Below are positions 8,605 to 20,988 of a stretch of DNA of 64,000 nt, one piece after another (position 1 is the stretch's first letter; each line of letters begins with the position of its first letter). The stretch is from contig NW_027488622.1 of the NCBI RefSeq assembly GCF_050948215.1, positions 628,501-692,500 on the forward strand, in the 5' to 3' direction. A model generated the notes under the pieces. The model was given only the letters and a program-made list of their open reading frames with translations, did no database searches and was not told the origin of the DNA. The DNA is from Halictus rubicundus. Lineage: Eukaryota; Arthropoda; Insecta; Hymenoptera; Halictidae. The translations under genes and the position numbers were made by a program.

Positions 8605-9698
8605 TGTAACGGTTCACGTCTCGTTGCGTGATGCGCGGCGAGGCTGCGAGCCCTCCCCGGATTGGCTCAGCGGCCAGGGTTCTTTGGGGAGAGGATAAGG
8701 TGGTTAATGAAACACGCGTGTTTAAGTGAAACAACAGAAATGAGTTTATTTTATCAAGAAAGTTCCGGATTCCCCGCAGGTCCGGATGTGGTCGGCCCGG
8801 TGCGTCGGTCCGCCTCTCGGCTGGCCTATTGTAACATAAATGAGTGTGGATACCCGGTGAATATCGGCGTGTGATTGGTAGTAAAGAATGATATGTACTG
8901 TGAACGAAAATTAACCTACGCTACGGACGAGAAGCTTAACCTAAGAAACTAATGCGAAGCTTAACCTACGCGTGGAGCAACGGAACTCCGAATCGGCGGG
9001 CGAGACAGGTCCTCGCGACGGTAACTGGACAGTGGACTGAATCGGTGGACGACGAAGTAAAGCGGTACGCGGTTCGGTCGGGAGCGACGGTGCTCCGAAA
9101 TGCCTCGCGGCTACGGCCCGCGGGGCGCGGGGCGAGCCGGGCTCGTCTCGTAGCGGTGAGAGAGAGCGGGGCGCGACGGTCGGTTCTCGCGGTCTCGGAC
9201 CCAACGACGGATGGTCCTCCCTCCTCTAGGTTCTCGGTGACGGTGTTCGGGAACCTCCGCGGCTCAGCAGGTGATAGTGAATTTGTGACGGGACGCCTCG
9301 CTTAATGTCCCCGATCAATCGCGGCACGAGTTCGTACGTACGGACGTAAACCCAATACGTACGGCCCGATGCCGGCGTGGTTACTCGTTCTCGGTAGTAA
9401 ACCGCAGGATGAGTTCCGCACGCTGCTGCGGTCGATCGACCACTAGACTCCCGGGGCGCGAGGCGCGATCGCGGATCGAAAGCCGGAACGACTGGATTCG
9501 GGAGTGGATCACGAGGAGGGGGGAGAACGGGCCGGAGTGTCACAGCGACGGTATACTGACAAGTACTGCCGTCGGGCGACTGCCTCTCAGGGCTTGCTCG
9601 CGGTCTCGGTTTTCCTCGTACGGGACGTAGACCCGCGTACGTATACGACCGATCCCGGTGCCTCCTCGAGCTCGCTCGGGCGTAGACCGATGTGTCAC
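8605..9698 (-). mobile_element. LTR, family b, partial
   Basis: It starts TGTAACGGTTCACG directly after gattagtaagcc, while the other array copy at 23070 continues as tcgtaac, so 8605 is a true insertion edge. Sequence blocks such as ggcccgatgccggcg and cacgctgctgcggtcgatcga match the 1421-bp solo LTR at 40447-41867. The far end near 9698 meets another repeat and its border is unclear. GC content is much higher than in the flanks. Frames are Arg-rich and not genes. Strand is taken from the relative at 40447. Confidence 0.65.
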
Positions 9699-9930
9699 AT
9701 CTGAAGTTTTATGGTACGCTAACAATCGCTATTGAGTCGCAAGTCAGACCGTACAAGCGAATGCATCCACAACTTCCAGAGACCTGCCTCCAAAACTAAT
9801 TAAAGGAAGGCTAAACATGCAGTGTGCACTAGACTTAAAAAAAGCGGATTCCAGTCGCTCGTGTTATAAACCTCATTCGATACTTCATTGAAAGGGTGAT
9901 CTTATATATTTCTGTAACAGTTCCAAGTGC
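9690..9930 (+). repeat. Dispersed repeat, uninterrupted copy
   Basis: It matches 20990-21051 joined to 22096-22290. Here gagtcgcaag-tcagac-cgtacaagcg is continuous, so this copy is the empty site for the solo LTR at 21052-22095. No coding potential was seen. Confidence 0.85.
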
Positions 9931-10638
9931 ATGATCTTTCTTCATGATACACTCTTTGTAATAATTAAATTAAATTAAATATTAAGTAAAACTTTCACGC
10001 TGCTAGCGGCCCTCGCAGAGTTGGGCTTTATTTGGGATAAAAAATTATCTTTATTTGTTATTTAAAAGTTCGAATAAAAAAAAAGGATCTTTATTGGACG
10101 AGTATCGAATAAATAATTTTATTAGATGGGAATTTATCCGACGAATAAAAATACTTTTTTATATTCGAAGCTTCAAATTAAATTTTCATTTTTTATCTGT
10201 ACTGTTATTCGGAGGCTACGACTAATTCTTCCGAATTTCGAATAATTTTCGTAGCTCGAATAAGCGGCTTCGAGCCCAGCGGTGCAATAAACGGCAGCCG
10301 CGCGATCCGAAGCGAGAACAGGTATATCGGTGTGAAACTACTATCAATCAAATTACAAACCTTCTTTATTTTTCATTATTTTTTTATAGGACTTCCATCA
10401 ACCTATTTGTGGAGTTTTTCTGATTGATTAACATTAAGTATCAATCAAAATTGTTCGATTACACTCGAGTTTGGACTCATTTTCACCAGGAAAAGCCCCT
10501 CGATTCACTCGCCATAATTTTATGAAGGTATATTGAAAAATCTAAAAGTTTAAATTTTCATTCGATGCGGGATTCGATCCCAGATCAAAAGATTCTCAGC
10601 CGAAGAATGAATTTGAATTTAAAGTCTCTTTATTTACA
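9931..10638. other. AT-rich noncoding DNA
   Basis: I see no gene. Bases about 10205-10335 (ttcggaggctacgac to atcggtgtgaaac) are an inverted match to 26040-26195, and atcggtgtgaaac...tttcattattttttt near 10325-10400 recurs near 48612-48680, so it is a patchwork of dispersed repeats. Confidence 0.6.
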
Positions 10639-11880
10639 TTGTGACGTGGCAGATTTGTCCACGTCCCTCCAGAGCGTAGACCAAGAGACCGGGCCGCCCT
10701 TTGGCAGCGCTGCCGCGATAACGGCTGTCGTGATCGCTCTCCCTGGGAACATCCGAGAACCCAGATTGGAGAATAACGCGGTTTAAACGCCGCGCCACTT
10801 GGCGCGAAGGGAAGTTGCAGGTCCGTGGCCGGGTCCCAGGTGGACCTGGATTCTTTTCCCTTCTCCCAGGAGCGCTGACAATTCGGGAAGAAACGCCCAG
10901 GGGACGACTACGAGAGACACCCCGCAGGAAAACATCGAGGAAAGCACCGAGCCCGGGTTTGTCAACTCGGAGGCGCCACCGAGGAATTACGGACCCGGGG
11001 AGAACATCGTCTCAAAGTCGTCGCCGCCTCGCCCCGGAAAAATAAACCGGTCCGCTGAGGGAACGGCTCGATGTCTTCCTCCGCGGGAATCGGCCAATCA
11101 ACGCGTGTCATCTCGGAAGCGTAGTAAGAGTGACGACACATTAGCTAGAAAATATCAAGAAGATTAGAAGATTAAAAATGTAAGGTAGAGACTCCTGAGT
11201 CAGCATCCTAGTGAAACAATGAACTGTCCATCTTATAAAAGGGAACCACCCCCTCAAAGTTCGATCAGTCCGTTATAGAATTTTGCTCAGATCGATTCGC
11301 TACGTCGTACGGTTATTAATAATCATTCAGTTATAAATAGTAGTAGTGTTCTCTCGTTAAAAATTTACGTCAGTTCAGTTTTCGGTTTTTAAAAAGTTCC
11401 GCGAAGTAGTGTAGTGTAGTGCCCAACTTGGCTCAGGAATACGAAACCTGGCGATCGCGATATCTGCAACTAACCGAGGCCCAGCGATTGCGACTTTCAG
11501 CGATTGCGACTTGCGGTTATTGCGACTTGCGGCGATTACGACTAGCGGCGATTTTGACTTGCGAACGTTATCCAAAGATCAGCAACTCGGTAAAATTAAT
11601 AGTATTGTTATAAAGCGAAACACTTGTAAGTTCACTAGTATATGCGCTAGCTATATAAACTCCTTACTTGTAAAATCAAACTTTAATATCTGATTCAGCT
11701 CCTAATATTGAATACATCAATAATTTTGTTGTTTTTTTGAAAATAAGAATACAAGTTATTTAAACAATCCTTAATTTCCCGAACCGTAGCCGGTGAATGC
11801 AGGTAGGTTCGAAACTGCGTACTATCCCCTAAAAAAAATCATAATCCGTCCCACCTGGGACGTAAAAACGTCTAATTACA
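10639..11880 (+). mobile_element. Probable LTR, ends unresolved
   Basis: A region starting TGTGACGTGGCAG has GC-rich upstream sequence, a TATA box at about 11234 (TTATAAAAG), and a 16-17 bp tandem array at 11484-11567 (gcgattgcgactt units). It ends near a TTACA at 11880. The layout resembles a long LTR with a promoter, but I could not match a target duplication and no second copy is present. Short open frames inside are not supported. Confidence 0.4.
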
Positions 11881-12825
11881 TTATATAGTAAAAATATATA
11901 ATATATTTCTAACTGACTTATTCATACTACGTTTGTACATTATTGCAGTTGCGGTTTTATTTTATGTATTGAGTTTTTTGTAGGAAAAAGAAAAGAATAA
12001 AAACCTACTTATTTTAAGTTCAGAACTTAGCCATCTAATCCTGTTTGTTTGTTCCTTATTAATACTATTGCTTCCATATCACATTAATATATCTAGATAT
12101 TTTCTAATTCTGTATTATATACATTTAAATATTAAATATTTTTTAACTCTATATCTAAGTATTTTCTAAGTCTTCTATCTCTATATCATAAAATGGAAAT
12201 TTGTACTTTATCTGTTGGTCCTTTATTGCACTTAAATGCTCTTGCATCAGTGTTGCGTCGAACTTCGCGACCGTTTCGCGATGACCTTCGCTGCGTATAG
12301 CACGTGATGTGCGCCGAGTTTTCTTCTCGAAGGACCACCCACACCGATGTGGGAAAAGGGGGTTGTTGGTTGGTGACCACAGAGTTTTATTAAGTAACTG
12401 TACAAATGTCTCTTGCCCGTACCGTGAACCCGAGAGACCCCGTTGGTCTTGCGCTATTTGAACCGAACCCGAAAGCTTCCAAAATTGTTCTGCTTGTCGC
12501 AAACTGATTCCGAGTCGGAGAAGGCCCGATTCTCCCTCCCTTGCACCCTTATCTGCGTAAAGGGTGGGAGTGAGGAAAGTCTTCCCCTTCGCAGGAAGTG
12601 GACGGCAAAGACAACCGTGCCGAGTGACGCCAGGTCAGGGGTTCGTCGGTACCCGTAAAAAACCATTACCTTCACCCTGGCCATCACCGGTCGAGGCTAC
12701 AATTTATGGCACGTCGAAGGTACCGGAAAAACCCTTGAAATTGCTGCACGATTCCTAAACATGTGCAAACCAACTGTCGACCGGTTCGACAAACCCAAAA
12801 AGAAAGTCCGCGTCCGTGTCATAAA
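11881..12825. other. Noncoding DNA, no feature recognised
   Basis: Bases 11881-12180 are AT-rich. Bases 12180-12780 are more GC-balanced, with open frames of 60-115 codons on both strands that have no recognisable motif. Confidence 0.5.
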
Positions 12826-13115
12826 TTAGTTCTTGTTGCTAGCCTCGACAATCAGATTATTTAATAATGGGTTATTCTTTATCTGTGTATTATAAAATGT
12901 TTTCGCTAGGTAATCTATATAGTCTCCTAAATATTCAATCTCTGCTTGTGAGTATAAATCTTTTATTTTGGTATATCTATTTTTGTTTGTAATTAATCTT
13001 AGGCATTTGTTTTGAAAGCGTTGTACTTTCAAAAGGTTTGTATTTGCTGTTGTTCTCCATATAGAAGCAGCATATGTTATAATTGGCCTTATTATATTAC
13101 TTTGTATATTAATCT
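12826..13115 (-). pseudogene. Jockey-like LINE ORF2 C-terminal fragment
   Basis: The minus strand encodes KINIQSNIIRPIITYAASIW, then LLKVQRFQNKCLRLITNK and a tail ending VEASNKN. The block IIRPI-TYAA-IW and KVQ-QNKCLRLI is the signature of the region after the reverse transcriptase in Jockey-type LINEs. Everything upstream is missing because the frame runs into the LTR start at 13116. It could be the 3' remnant of a larger LINE cut by that LTR. Confidence 0.8.
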
Positions 13116-13650
13116 TGTAACGCGACGAGAACAATAAAGCGTCAAGATAAACAGAAGAATTGCGCCGAGGTAGCGTGGACGGCGGTTCAAGGGGAACCGC
13201 GGGGTCTGGAACCTTCTAGACCCCTAGTAACGCGTTATTGATAAAGTTAGCAACGGGACCGTATAAATACCGGTAGGTTGCCGCAGAGCGAGCACTCTTG
13301 CTGCACCTGTGGAAGAGGACGAGGTAAGACCACGGCCACCCACAGGATGGGAGAGTACGAAGCAATGCTATCGGACGCCCAGTAGCCCAGGAGAGGACAG
13401 GGTTGCACCTGGACGCCTCTCTGGATACATGGGAGAGGACGGCCAGGAAGGCCGGCCGCCCGCCAAGAGGAAAGAACAGGGTAGCTTCCTGGCCGCCTAA
13501 GAGTAGGGACGCCTGGTTCCTCTGTACGTTTCGGAGAGGACGGCCATGAAGGCCGGCCGCCGAACGGACATGAGAGAACCGGCGAAACCGCGTCGTCGTC
13601 GTATCCCTAGAGGGAGAGTACGGTTGAAATAAACCAGACGCCCGATGGTG
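13116..13650 (+). mobile_element. LTR, family f
   Basis: It begins TGTAACGCGACGAG inside a LINE coding frame. A TATA box (GTATAAATACC) is at 13261-13271 and AATAAA at 13628-13633. The same start interrupts a gag gene at 50612, which proves that the left edge is an element terminus. The right end is not resolved, and 13650-13950 after it shows no feature. Confidence 0.65.
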
Positions 13651-14069
13651 GTATCGCGTATTATGAAATCTTTTCTTAAATTATTCGTTGCTAGCTTTCT
13701 CTCACTCTCTTGAAAGAATCTATTTTGTATAACAAAACCTATCTCCCATCATTTGTACTAACATTTTGGAAAATATATCCTGTGTCCCCAGATATCCCGA
13801 CTCCTATTATTCCACAAACAACCATCGCAATCCTTTACGTTACAATCTTTTGTTTTTATTGCTAATTTTAGAATATTTTGCCATGAGTGAATACAGATTT
13901 TTTGTAACTGCGTAAAGGTCGCCCCAAACAAGACGGGCAAGATGCCGAAGTTGTTTGGGCGGCCAGATTCAAGAACACGGGCTAGAAATTTCTCGGTCGG
14001 GAATTGGTCTTCGTGCTCGAAATCTTTCCGGCGTCGCCCCGACGTCGTTGGGGCCATAACTTTGAACGT

Positions 14070-14775
14070 CCAGATGGCCTTTCGAGAGCACGTTGACACG
14101 TTCCCTGCTGTGCATGGCAAAAAAAAATGTTTTTAGGGGCTCCACAGCTCTTTAGGTAAACTATCGGTATCTCTCCTCTACAACATCATGGGGATAGGAA
14201 TCGTGCCTGTCGCTTGGTGAAACAGCATCACACATCCTTATGTTATACGTGAATTACACAATTTTTTTAAGGAAATATCCAAATTAGGAAGGGGGTCATT
14301 CCACGTGAATTAATCTTTTTTTTTTGAGACCATGTTTCGAATTTGGATGAAACTGAAAGATTGAGCCATCATTTTGTAATCTTCGAAATTGTTTAAAGGA
14401 TACGGACCATCAAAGTTTGCTATTGCCTACACAACACATTTTATACCACAGTTATTATTAAAGATAAAAAACATTTTCTTTTTTTAATCATCATCGCAAG
14501 AGACTGTTCTTTTTAAATAATTCATCATTTTATATTCGAATGTGATTACTTAATGCAAAAATATTACTAATATCTTTGTTTTGCAAAATTTTACCATCGG
14601 TTGAAGTGTTAAAAAATTTGAAAAAATATGGCCACATTTTACGATTCTTCCTGTTTGAAATTCCGTTTTTTCCCGAACTATTTATTGTTTTGTGTCCATT
14701 AAGTTGCTGGATATTCTTTAGACATTTTGAAGTGAGGGTCGACAGCGTCTGCCCTAAAATAAAAATTTTCACGTA
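14070..14775. repeat. Low-copy repeat copy B, first part
   Basis: The run cagatggcctttcgagag to ggataggaatcg and the following 3' blocks match 2225-2383, 50870-51060 and 56935-57100. The part from about 14500 (gactgttctt, gatattctttagaca) matches 57310-57590. There is no exonuclease sequence upstream, so this is a tail-only copy and more diverged than A and D. Confidence 0.8.
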
Positions 14776-15930
14776 GTGAAAAGAAGAGCACGGGGAAGGT
14801 CATTTACATATTTTACCTAAACTGCTGTTAGGGTGTTGTGCACTCCGTGTGTACAGTAAAGGTTAATGCCATCCATAGTACAAAGGACATTGGTTTTTCC
14901 AAGCCTGCCGGGGAATAGCGGTCGATCAGTCGGTGCACTTGCGGTTAGCTACCTGAATCGCCGAACGCCGCGTCCTTCGCCGGTCTCACCTGGCCGCAAT
15001 TTTTTAATTTTAGCCTTGCTATACGAAAAAATGTACATGGAAAACTTCAGAATTCTTATCCATAATTACTTAAAAATGATTTACGTCCTCCGTATTTTTA
15101 TTTTCGTAGGCCTTTCCACTCGGCAAAGTATGGTACGGACGGCAATAATGCAGGTAAAAGGTGTTGTATTGTTCGTTCGTTAGCTTGAGCCCATCAATTT
15201 TATGACAGGCAATGCCAGATGCCGGTACTAAAAATGAGGCTAGCGCAAAAATCAGTTTCAGCGACGAAATGTAAATGATTCTATGACCACCATCCCACGA
15301 AAACACGAAGGAAAACACACGGTCAACACGTGCTTGAAGGGACTTCCTCATACTAAATCACAATATCGCACCTACTACTCGAAAAGCATAATAATAGATA
15401 CTGTTTTGGATCTTCGTTGGGTTCCGTATCGTGGAACCTTTAACTTACGATCGCGAAATGTTTGAGAAATAAAGTCGGAATTTGTGGGAGAGCTAACTGA
15501 TTTATTGTCACCGTCACTGCGTTTCTCGGAAAAGAGGAAGAGGGCTCGACGGATTGCCGTGTATATTGACGGGGCTCTCTCCCCTCGCCGCGCACCCCGA
15601 ACTACTCGGTCCGCCCGAAGTGTGCGGGGAGAGAGAGAGACGAACCGCGACGACGGCCGAGTCCTCAATACAAACAAAGTTCGGCAGTCGCTAATTTGCC
15701 GTGTGTGCGTGCGGACGCACAGCGGCACCGAACAGCTGATTGCTCGAACAGATACGTATCATTTTTACCAAGAAATGTACCAAGAAATATATTTAATTGA
15801 CGCCACAGAGTCTTAGCAATTTCTCTGTAAGTAATTTCCGGGATTTATCTCTTTCCTTGCAATTGTCGTGAGGAATATCGAGCAGCAGATAGTATAGTAT
15901 TTCTTGACTGTACATATTATGCAATGCGTT
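14776..15930. other. Mixed noncoding DNA
   Basis: A small block near 15020-15065 (acgaaaaaatgta, ggaaaacttc) again matches the copy tails at 5195 and 51325. The rest, including GC-rich 15480-15760, has short frames with no recognisable domain. It may contain an unrecognised LTR. Confidence 0.4.
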
Positions 15931-16882
15931 TGTAACAGACCTGGCCGCGCCAGGCCTGTTCCCAGCCGTACGCGCCCCGAACTCGAACCGCCCCGAACAC
16001 GAACGACGGATACCGAGATCCGCCGGTAACCGCGAACGCCCCCCGCGATCCCCGCGCCGCCGAACCGATCTTGGCGGGAACCGGAACCCGCCATGATGCG
16101 ATACCATCCAGCCGGATGCGTGACGCCACCGGAAAAACCGCCCGCGAACCGCACCGCACCGCACCCCTCGCCTAGCGAGGAGAGAGAGACGAGCCGGAAA
16201 ACGTCCTCTTTCGGATGTCCGACGCCGTCGTGAATAGACCGCTTTCGTTGAGATCCCTAGCCGCCGATACCGACCACGCGATCCGCCAACGAAACCGTTC
16301 TCCGCGAAGTCGAGAGACCGAGAATCGATACGAGCCGCGCAAGTATTATTTTGCCCGCGGAATTATCGTCGAAGAGCTTTCCGCAGTGTCCTCGCGATCC
16401 GCGAACACCCGAACACGCCGCTGCGTGCAGGATTACCTGGAAGTGCCGACCCGAACGCCGAGCGATCGAGGACCGGAACCAGGGTAAGTAACCTTCTTCT
16501 CCGTCAACCCCGACATCTCCGCCCCCGCCCTACACCCTCGGAGAGCGAACCACCCGCGACCGGCGGAACGCCGGCCGTCCTGGGGCACGGGCTCTCCGTC
16601 CACCGAGGTTGGCCCTGGTCCGGATACGCCGCTGCGTACGGCCATCACCCCGCCGTGATACGACCCTCGCGCGGGACCCGAATCGCGACCGCCGAAAACC
16701 GAGACGCGAACGCCGGGACAGTGACGAATACTAGAGAAACACGTGCCGTTAATCTCCCGTTCCCGACCGCCCGTATCCCGCCGTGACCCTCGCGTTATCC
16801 CGCCGCGAACCTTGGCACGGCGAGCCAAATCCGGCCGCGAGGAACCGCTGTACGAGATCCGCCGGGAAACGGTCTCGTTACA
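15931..16882 (+). mobile_element. Solo LTR, 952 bp, family d
   Basis: It begins TGTAACAGACCTGG and ends CTCGTTACA, with the 4-bp duplication CGTT at 15927-15930 and 16883-16886. The ends form a short inverted repeat (TGTAAC/GTTACA). It is very GC-rich. Relatives are the fragment at 26195-26795 (same orientation) and the inverted 27569-28478. A splice-donor-like CAGGGTAAGTA lies at 16480-16490. Arg/Gly-rich open frames on both strands follow from composition and are not called genes. Confidence 0.87.
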
Positions 16883-17039
16883 CGTTATTTAACCTATAAT
16901 CGAAGTACATTGAACCTAATCCCGATATTATCTGCTGTCGATCGCTGTCACAGTCTTGCCCGCCGATTTGTTTATGCTCGGAGTACTCGAATACTGTGGG
17001 CTAAGCTGTTCAACAGTTACCGCCCACTCCTATACGATT

Positions 17040-17480
17040 GTAGGGGATGGCAAGGCACCATTTTGTATGGGTGCAAGGCGGTGACACAGTATTGATGCGA
17101 GGCTGCGAAGAAGGTTCCCTTGAAGGAATGCGGTGACGTGTCTATACCTTGTCCAACGAGACGAGGCAGTAGACGTAAACATAGCCACTCGAGTGCGACA
17201 GAGTTGGTACTTCACTGCCTCGTCTCGTTGGACAAAGTATAGGTACGAATGCGTGGCTGATTGGATCAGAGTGGAAGAGGCAGGCCTTGTTTCACACGCA
17301 TTTCTGGCTACGGTCGAAATATTGGCTACAGCCGTCACACATAGTATGTAGCGTGTGACGTCGAAACCAAAACACTGGGACTGCGGGCGCGGCTGAGATG
17401 GGCATAGGCAGACCTAAAGATAGACTCCCCAAAAATGGTGACACTTTAAAAAATGGCGAAATTAAAATTATTCTCGGACG
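17040..17480. repeat. Low-copy repeat copy B, second part
   Basis: It matches 5395-5660 of copy A, 51535-51790 of C and 57690-57970 of D, including gtgtgacgtcgaa and ctccccaaaaatgg. Within it, tcgttggacaaagtatagg and an earlier inverted partner accttgtccaacgagacgagg near 17150 form an imperfect inverted repeat. Bases 16887-17039 hold no gene. Confidence 0.8.
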
Positions 17481-17824
17481 GCCGACGAATTTATACCACG
17501 TCTTTATACCATGTACATATACTATTATGATTATTAATAACAATTTCCATTCTCATATACATACGCATTTAGTATCATGCGCATTCTATGCAAAAGGAAT
17601 GTATTTAATATCGTGATATACACGAATATTGAATTTTTCCTTCATTTATTATTAATATATATTATTATTAATATATATTACTATTAATATTGAATTTTTT
17701 TTTACAACGGACGTTCGTCCGTTGCGTTTCGCATTTGTTTCCTCTCGTGTTTTATTTCCTATGTTCGCTTGTCGCGTATGGCGTTTGTTCGCTTGTCGCG
17801 TGTGGCGTTTGTTCGCGTGTTGCC

Positions 17825-17950
17825 ATGCCGCTTCCATTCCTACATTAATAATGTACATTAGCTGAACTATTGCTTTTCTGCTGAGATTTTTCAATACTAT
17901 GTTCTGTATTTGATCTGGTCCTGGTGCTTTCATTGAGGGTATCGATTTTG
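17825..17950 (-). pseudogene. LINE reverse transcriptase fragment
   Basis: The minus strand encodes SIPSMKAPGPDQIQNIVLKN followed by LSRKAIVQLMYIINVGME. KAPGPD-I-N-VLKNL is the first conserved block of reverse transcriptases in Jockey/I-type LINEs. Only about 40 codons remain; the frame then enters a 24-bp tandem repeat at about 17765-17815 (cgcttgtcgcgtgtggcgtttgtt units). It is too short to assign a clade with confidence. Confidence 0.75.
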
Positions 17951-19520
17951 TTTTTTTTTTCTAACGACGATGCAATTTATTAAAAATTAAGAAAAATTGT
18001 TTCAATAATATCTAACTACTGAATTTTTATAAAACTGGTATCTTTGAAATTTCAATTCGAAATGTGCACTTTATTCAAATGATTGGACATACAATTATCC
18101 AATTTTCTTAAACATGTTTGCATAATCTGGAAAATCTGTAAAAAATACACATTAATAATCACGATGAGACAAAAGTAACATAATAACATAAACGTGGTCA
18201 ACTGAAAACTTCGATATAAAAATTTTATGGTTTCGGATTTGTTTAAAAATCAATTTTGCAGCCAAAAATTCTGAAAAAATCTCAGTCGTGTATGATATTA
18301 GGTAGAATATTCATGAATTCTTCCGTAATTTTTTGTTGAGCATGGTACGACTAAAAATTAATTTGGTTTGGAGGCACTTTTGACCATATTATCCGGCTTT
18401 GTCTTAAAAATCAACAAAAAAAATTATTTAAAAAATATAGAACATATTTCATTATGCGCCATTAAACCCGATCTTTAAAAAAGATTTCTAGTCGAAATTT
18501 CGCATTAATATCTTTTTTAGTTTAAAAGCTGTAGCAAAATGTGCGCCTCGCCGAACCGGGAATCGATTGCGGCTCAGGCGCTCGAATCTTTGGTAACGTG
18601 AATTCGGTGGAACGCGTCAAACAGTCGAGCAGGCAGCTCATACGGACAGAATAGAGGAATGCTTGTGTGTAGCGCTTGCGTAGTAGAAGCAGCGTAAGGA
18701 GACAACGGTACGCGAGAGCCGCCACCCCCCCCCCCATGGGACAGTGTCCCTCGATTCTGCCATCACGACTGAACGAGTCTGATCGAGCTCGATGAATGCG
18801 GTAATGTTCGTACGTGTCGTACTGTTGCGTTCGTCGTTTATTTTCTCACTATAAACGTGAAAGAAAATAATACAACTAGGTTCTGAGTCAGTAGTGAAAT
18901 AGATTGACATCTCGCAAAAAACGATCAACTACATAATTATTGATTAATTAATTCTCAACTCTTTCAAATTTCACAAATAATATTAATTGATATTTTGCAT
19001 GATTCTTTAAAGTTAAAATTTATGTTGTTTAAATGAAATATACATGAAAATATATAGTAAATTTCAATTTAATTTCTTTTTCAAGTCCAGTTACAATATA
19101 TATTCAAAATGCATGCGTATTAATAGTGTTAAAAAATTGTAGAAATGCGAATAATTATACGTATGAAAAAATGTTATTTACGTTCAAGATTTATGAAAAT
19201 TGTATTTCTATAATTTGGAAACGTGGTATCTATATTTATTAATATTGTATTGATAAAGATAATTGTAGATACATAACATAATGACAACAAATAAAATAAT
19301 ATAATTTGAACATATAGTCATAACATCAGATATGTACGTAACTCGTCAATCATTTGTATTTGACCAGATTTGATCATTTTTGTGGATCTAGTTCTAACAT
19401 TTATTGTTCGTCAGCGAAGAGGGCGTAAAAAAAACAGTTGTTTACATGTGAGACACAAAACCCCATATGGTGATTGGTCTACTCCTATACCTCGTCTGTG
19501 ACGGCATCTCGAATCCATAG
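17951..19520. other. AT-rich noncoding DNA
   Basis: No gene recognised. A GC-richer island at 18540-18780 contains an 11-C run at 18725-18735; short frames there show no domain. Bases 19460-19500 (gattggtctactcctatacc) resemble 26015-26040. Confidence 0.5.
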
Positions 19521-19524
19521 TATA

Positions 19525-20586
19525 CAGGGTGGTCCACGCAATTGTTTCATGTCATAATTCCGTTATTATTTCATTTACGAAAAAATGATAAAGGAGAAAG
19601 ATAAATGGTTCGAAAAGCACTACATCTGTAGGCCTTAAATTTTTTTTAGATGCAGCAGTCCATGTGCAATTAACAATTGCATCATTTCTTTAAATAGAAA
19701 TGTATATTTTTTTGCACAGATCGATTCTTCCGTTCATTCTACGTGAAAAATGATTAGGGTACCATGGCAAAAAAATTATTAGATCTCAAGTTATTTTCAA
19801 AAAATGTCATACATTTTCTTGTATTTAGTGAAATATGTGGTAAAAGAATGGGAGATAACCTCGATTTTTAATGTAGTATGTATTTAATAATATACATATT
19901 TAAATGCATTTAATAACATATCTCTCTTCTTGCACTCTCAATCACATGGCGTACATCCGGACACACAACGACACGCTACGCACAACGTGCTACGAACGTA
20001 ACCTCATTCCGGCGTTTCTCTCGCGCACGCGCGCTCACACACACAATACAAACAATCACCACTCACAAAATACAGATACACTTTTTCAAAATTTTAGTTT
20101 TCGTAGCTTACTTGTACAAATCGGTTTCTGTTATGATAACAACAGAGAGGATAGGTAAGTGCTCACGCCCGGGTTTTCGGCGTTCCCGATATAGTGCTGA
20201 CATCTGCTCAGCCTTAGCATGGCACAGAACCGTGTCGTCTTTCCTGGAACAGAACCGGGCCGTCTTTTAGCATGACACAGAACCGTGTCGTCTTTCTTGG
20301 GACAGAACCGGGCCGTATTTTAGCATAAAACCGAACGCACATTATTTTTTTAACCAGGATTAGAACGTACAGCTTAATTGTTTTATATTAAATATGTAAC
20401 TAACATGTAAATCTTGTGTACAAAATCTCTAATTAATATAAATTAAGTATAACATTAATTGTAATTAATACGTATTTTATTTTTTTCCAATTTTGTAGTT
20501 GCAAACTCTAGTTGTAAAAAATGGAAAAGCCGGAAAAATTCGAACAAATACAGATTTCATATCGAAGTTTAAAAGCGACCACCCTG
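19525..20586 (+). mobile_element. Non-autonomous mariner/Tc1-like element
   Basis: It starts TATA-CAGGGTGGTCC and ends GACCACCCTG-AA, the same terminal pattern as the transposase-bearing element at 23085-24960. There is no transposase. Its first 310 bp are an inverted match to 26920-27232, and its last 250 bp match 27335-27568 plus 28483-28497 in inverted orientation. A two-unit 53-bp tandem (cagaaccgtgtcgtcttt) lies at 20214-20325. Bases 20587-20988 after it are AT-rich with no gene. Confidence 0.7.
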
Positions 20587-20988
20587 AAAATTAATTTAAT
20601 AATGAGCTATTGTAATCAACACTATCTTAAATTTTTTCATATATTTAGCTACTGTTATTATTAATTAAAAAATTTTTCTTTCATGAATAAATATTTTTTC
20701 CACCTCAGCACCATAAGATTTTTACTAGATGACTTTAAAAACATATTAGAACTATTTTTAAATAATTTTAGTCGACAACATTCTAGTTTACTCTTTATTT
20801 CACCGTTCTACTAATTTTTTATGGGCTGCATTGCAGCTCTGTTTAACACTCTTTTACAACTAGATACCATAGTACCATCCATATTCAAGGAAGAACAATT
20901 TTTGCGACGATCATTGAAAAAACAAAATAGTTTCCACATTGCAGTACTTTAGTGCGTTTGTGACGTAGCGCCCAGAACACCTACCTGT

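Noticed and set aside
10565..10600. tRNA-like or SINE B-box (gattcgatccc)
   Set aside because: No matching A-box or cloverleaf could be drawn around it, and the surrounding DNA is AT-rich without tRNA stems.
15793..16828. Several Arg/Gly-rich open frames
   Set aside because: They lie in a GC-rich LTR and occur on both strands with no motif. Equivalent frames appear in the other family d LTRs.
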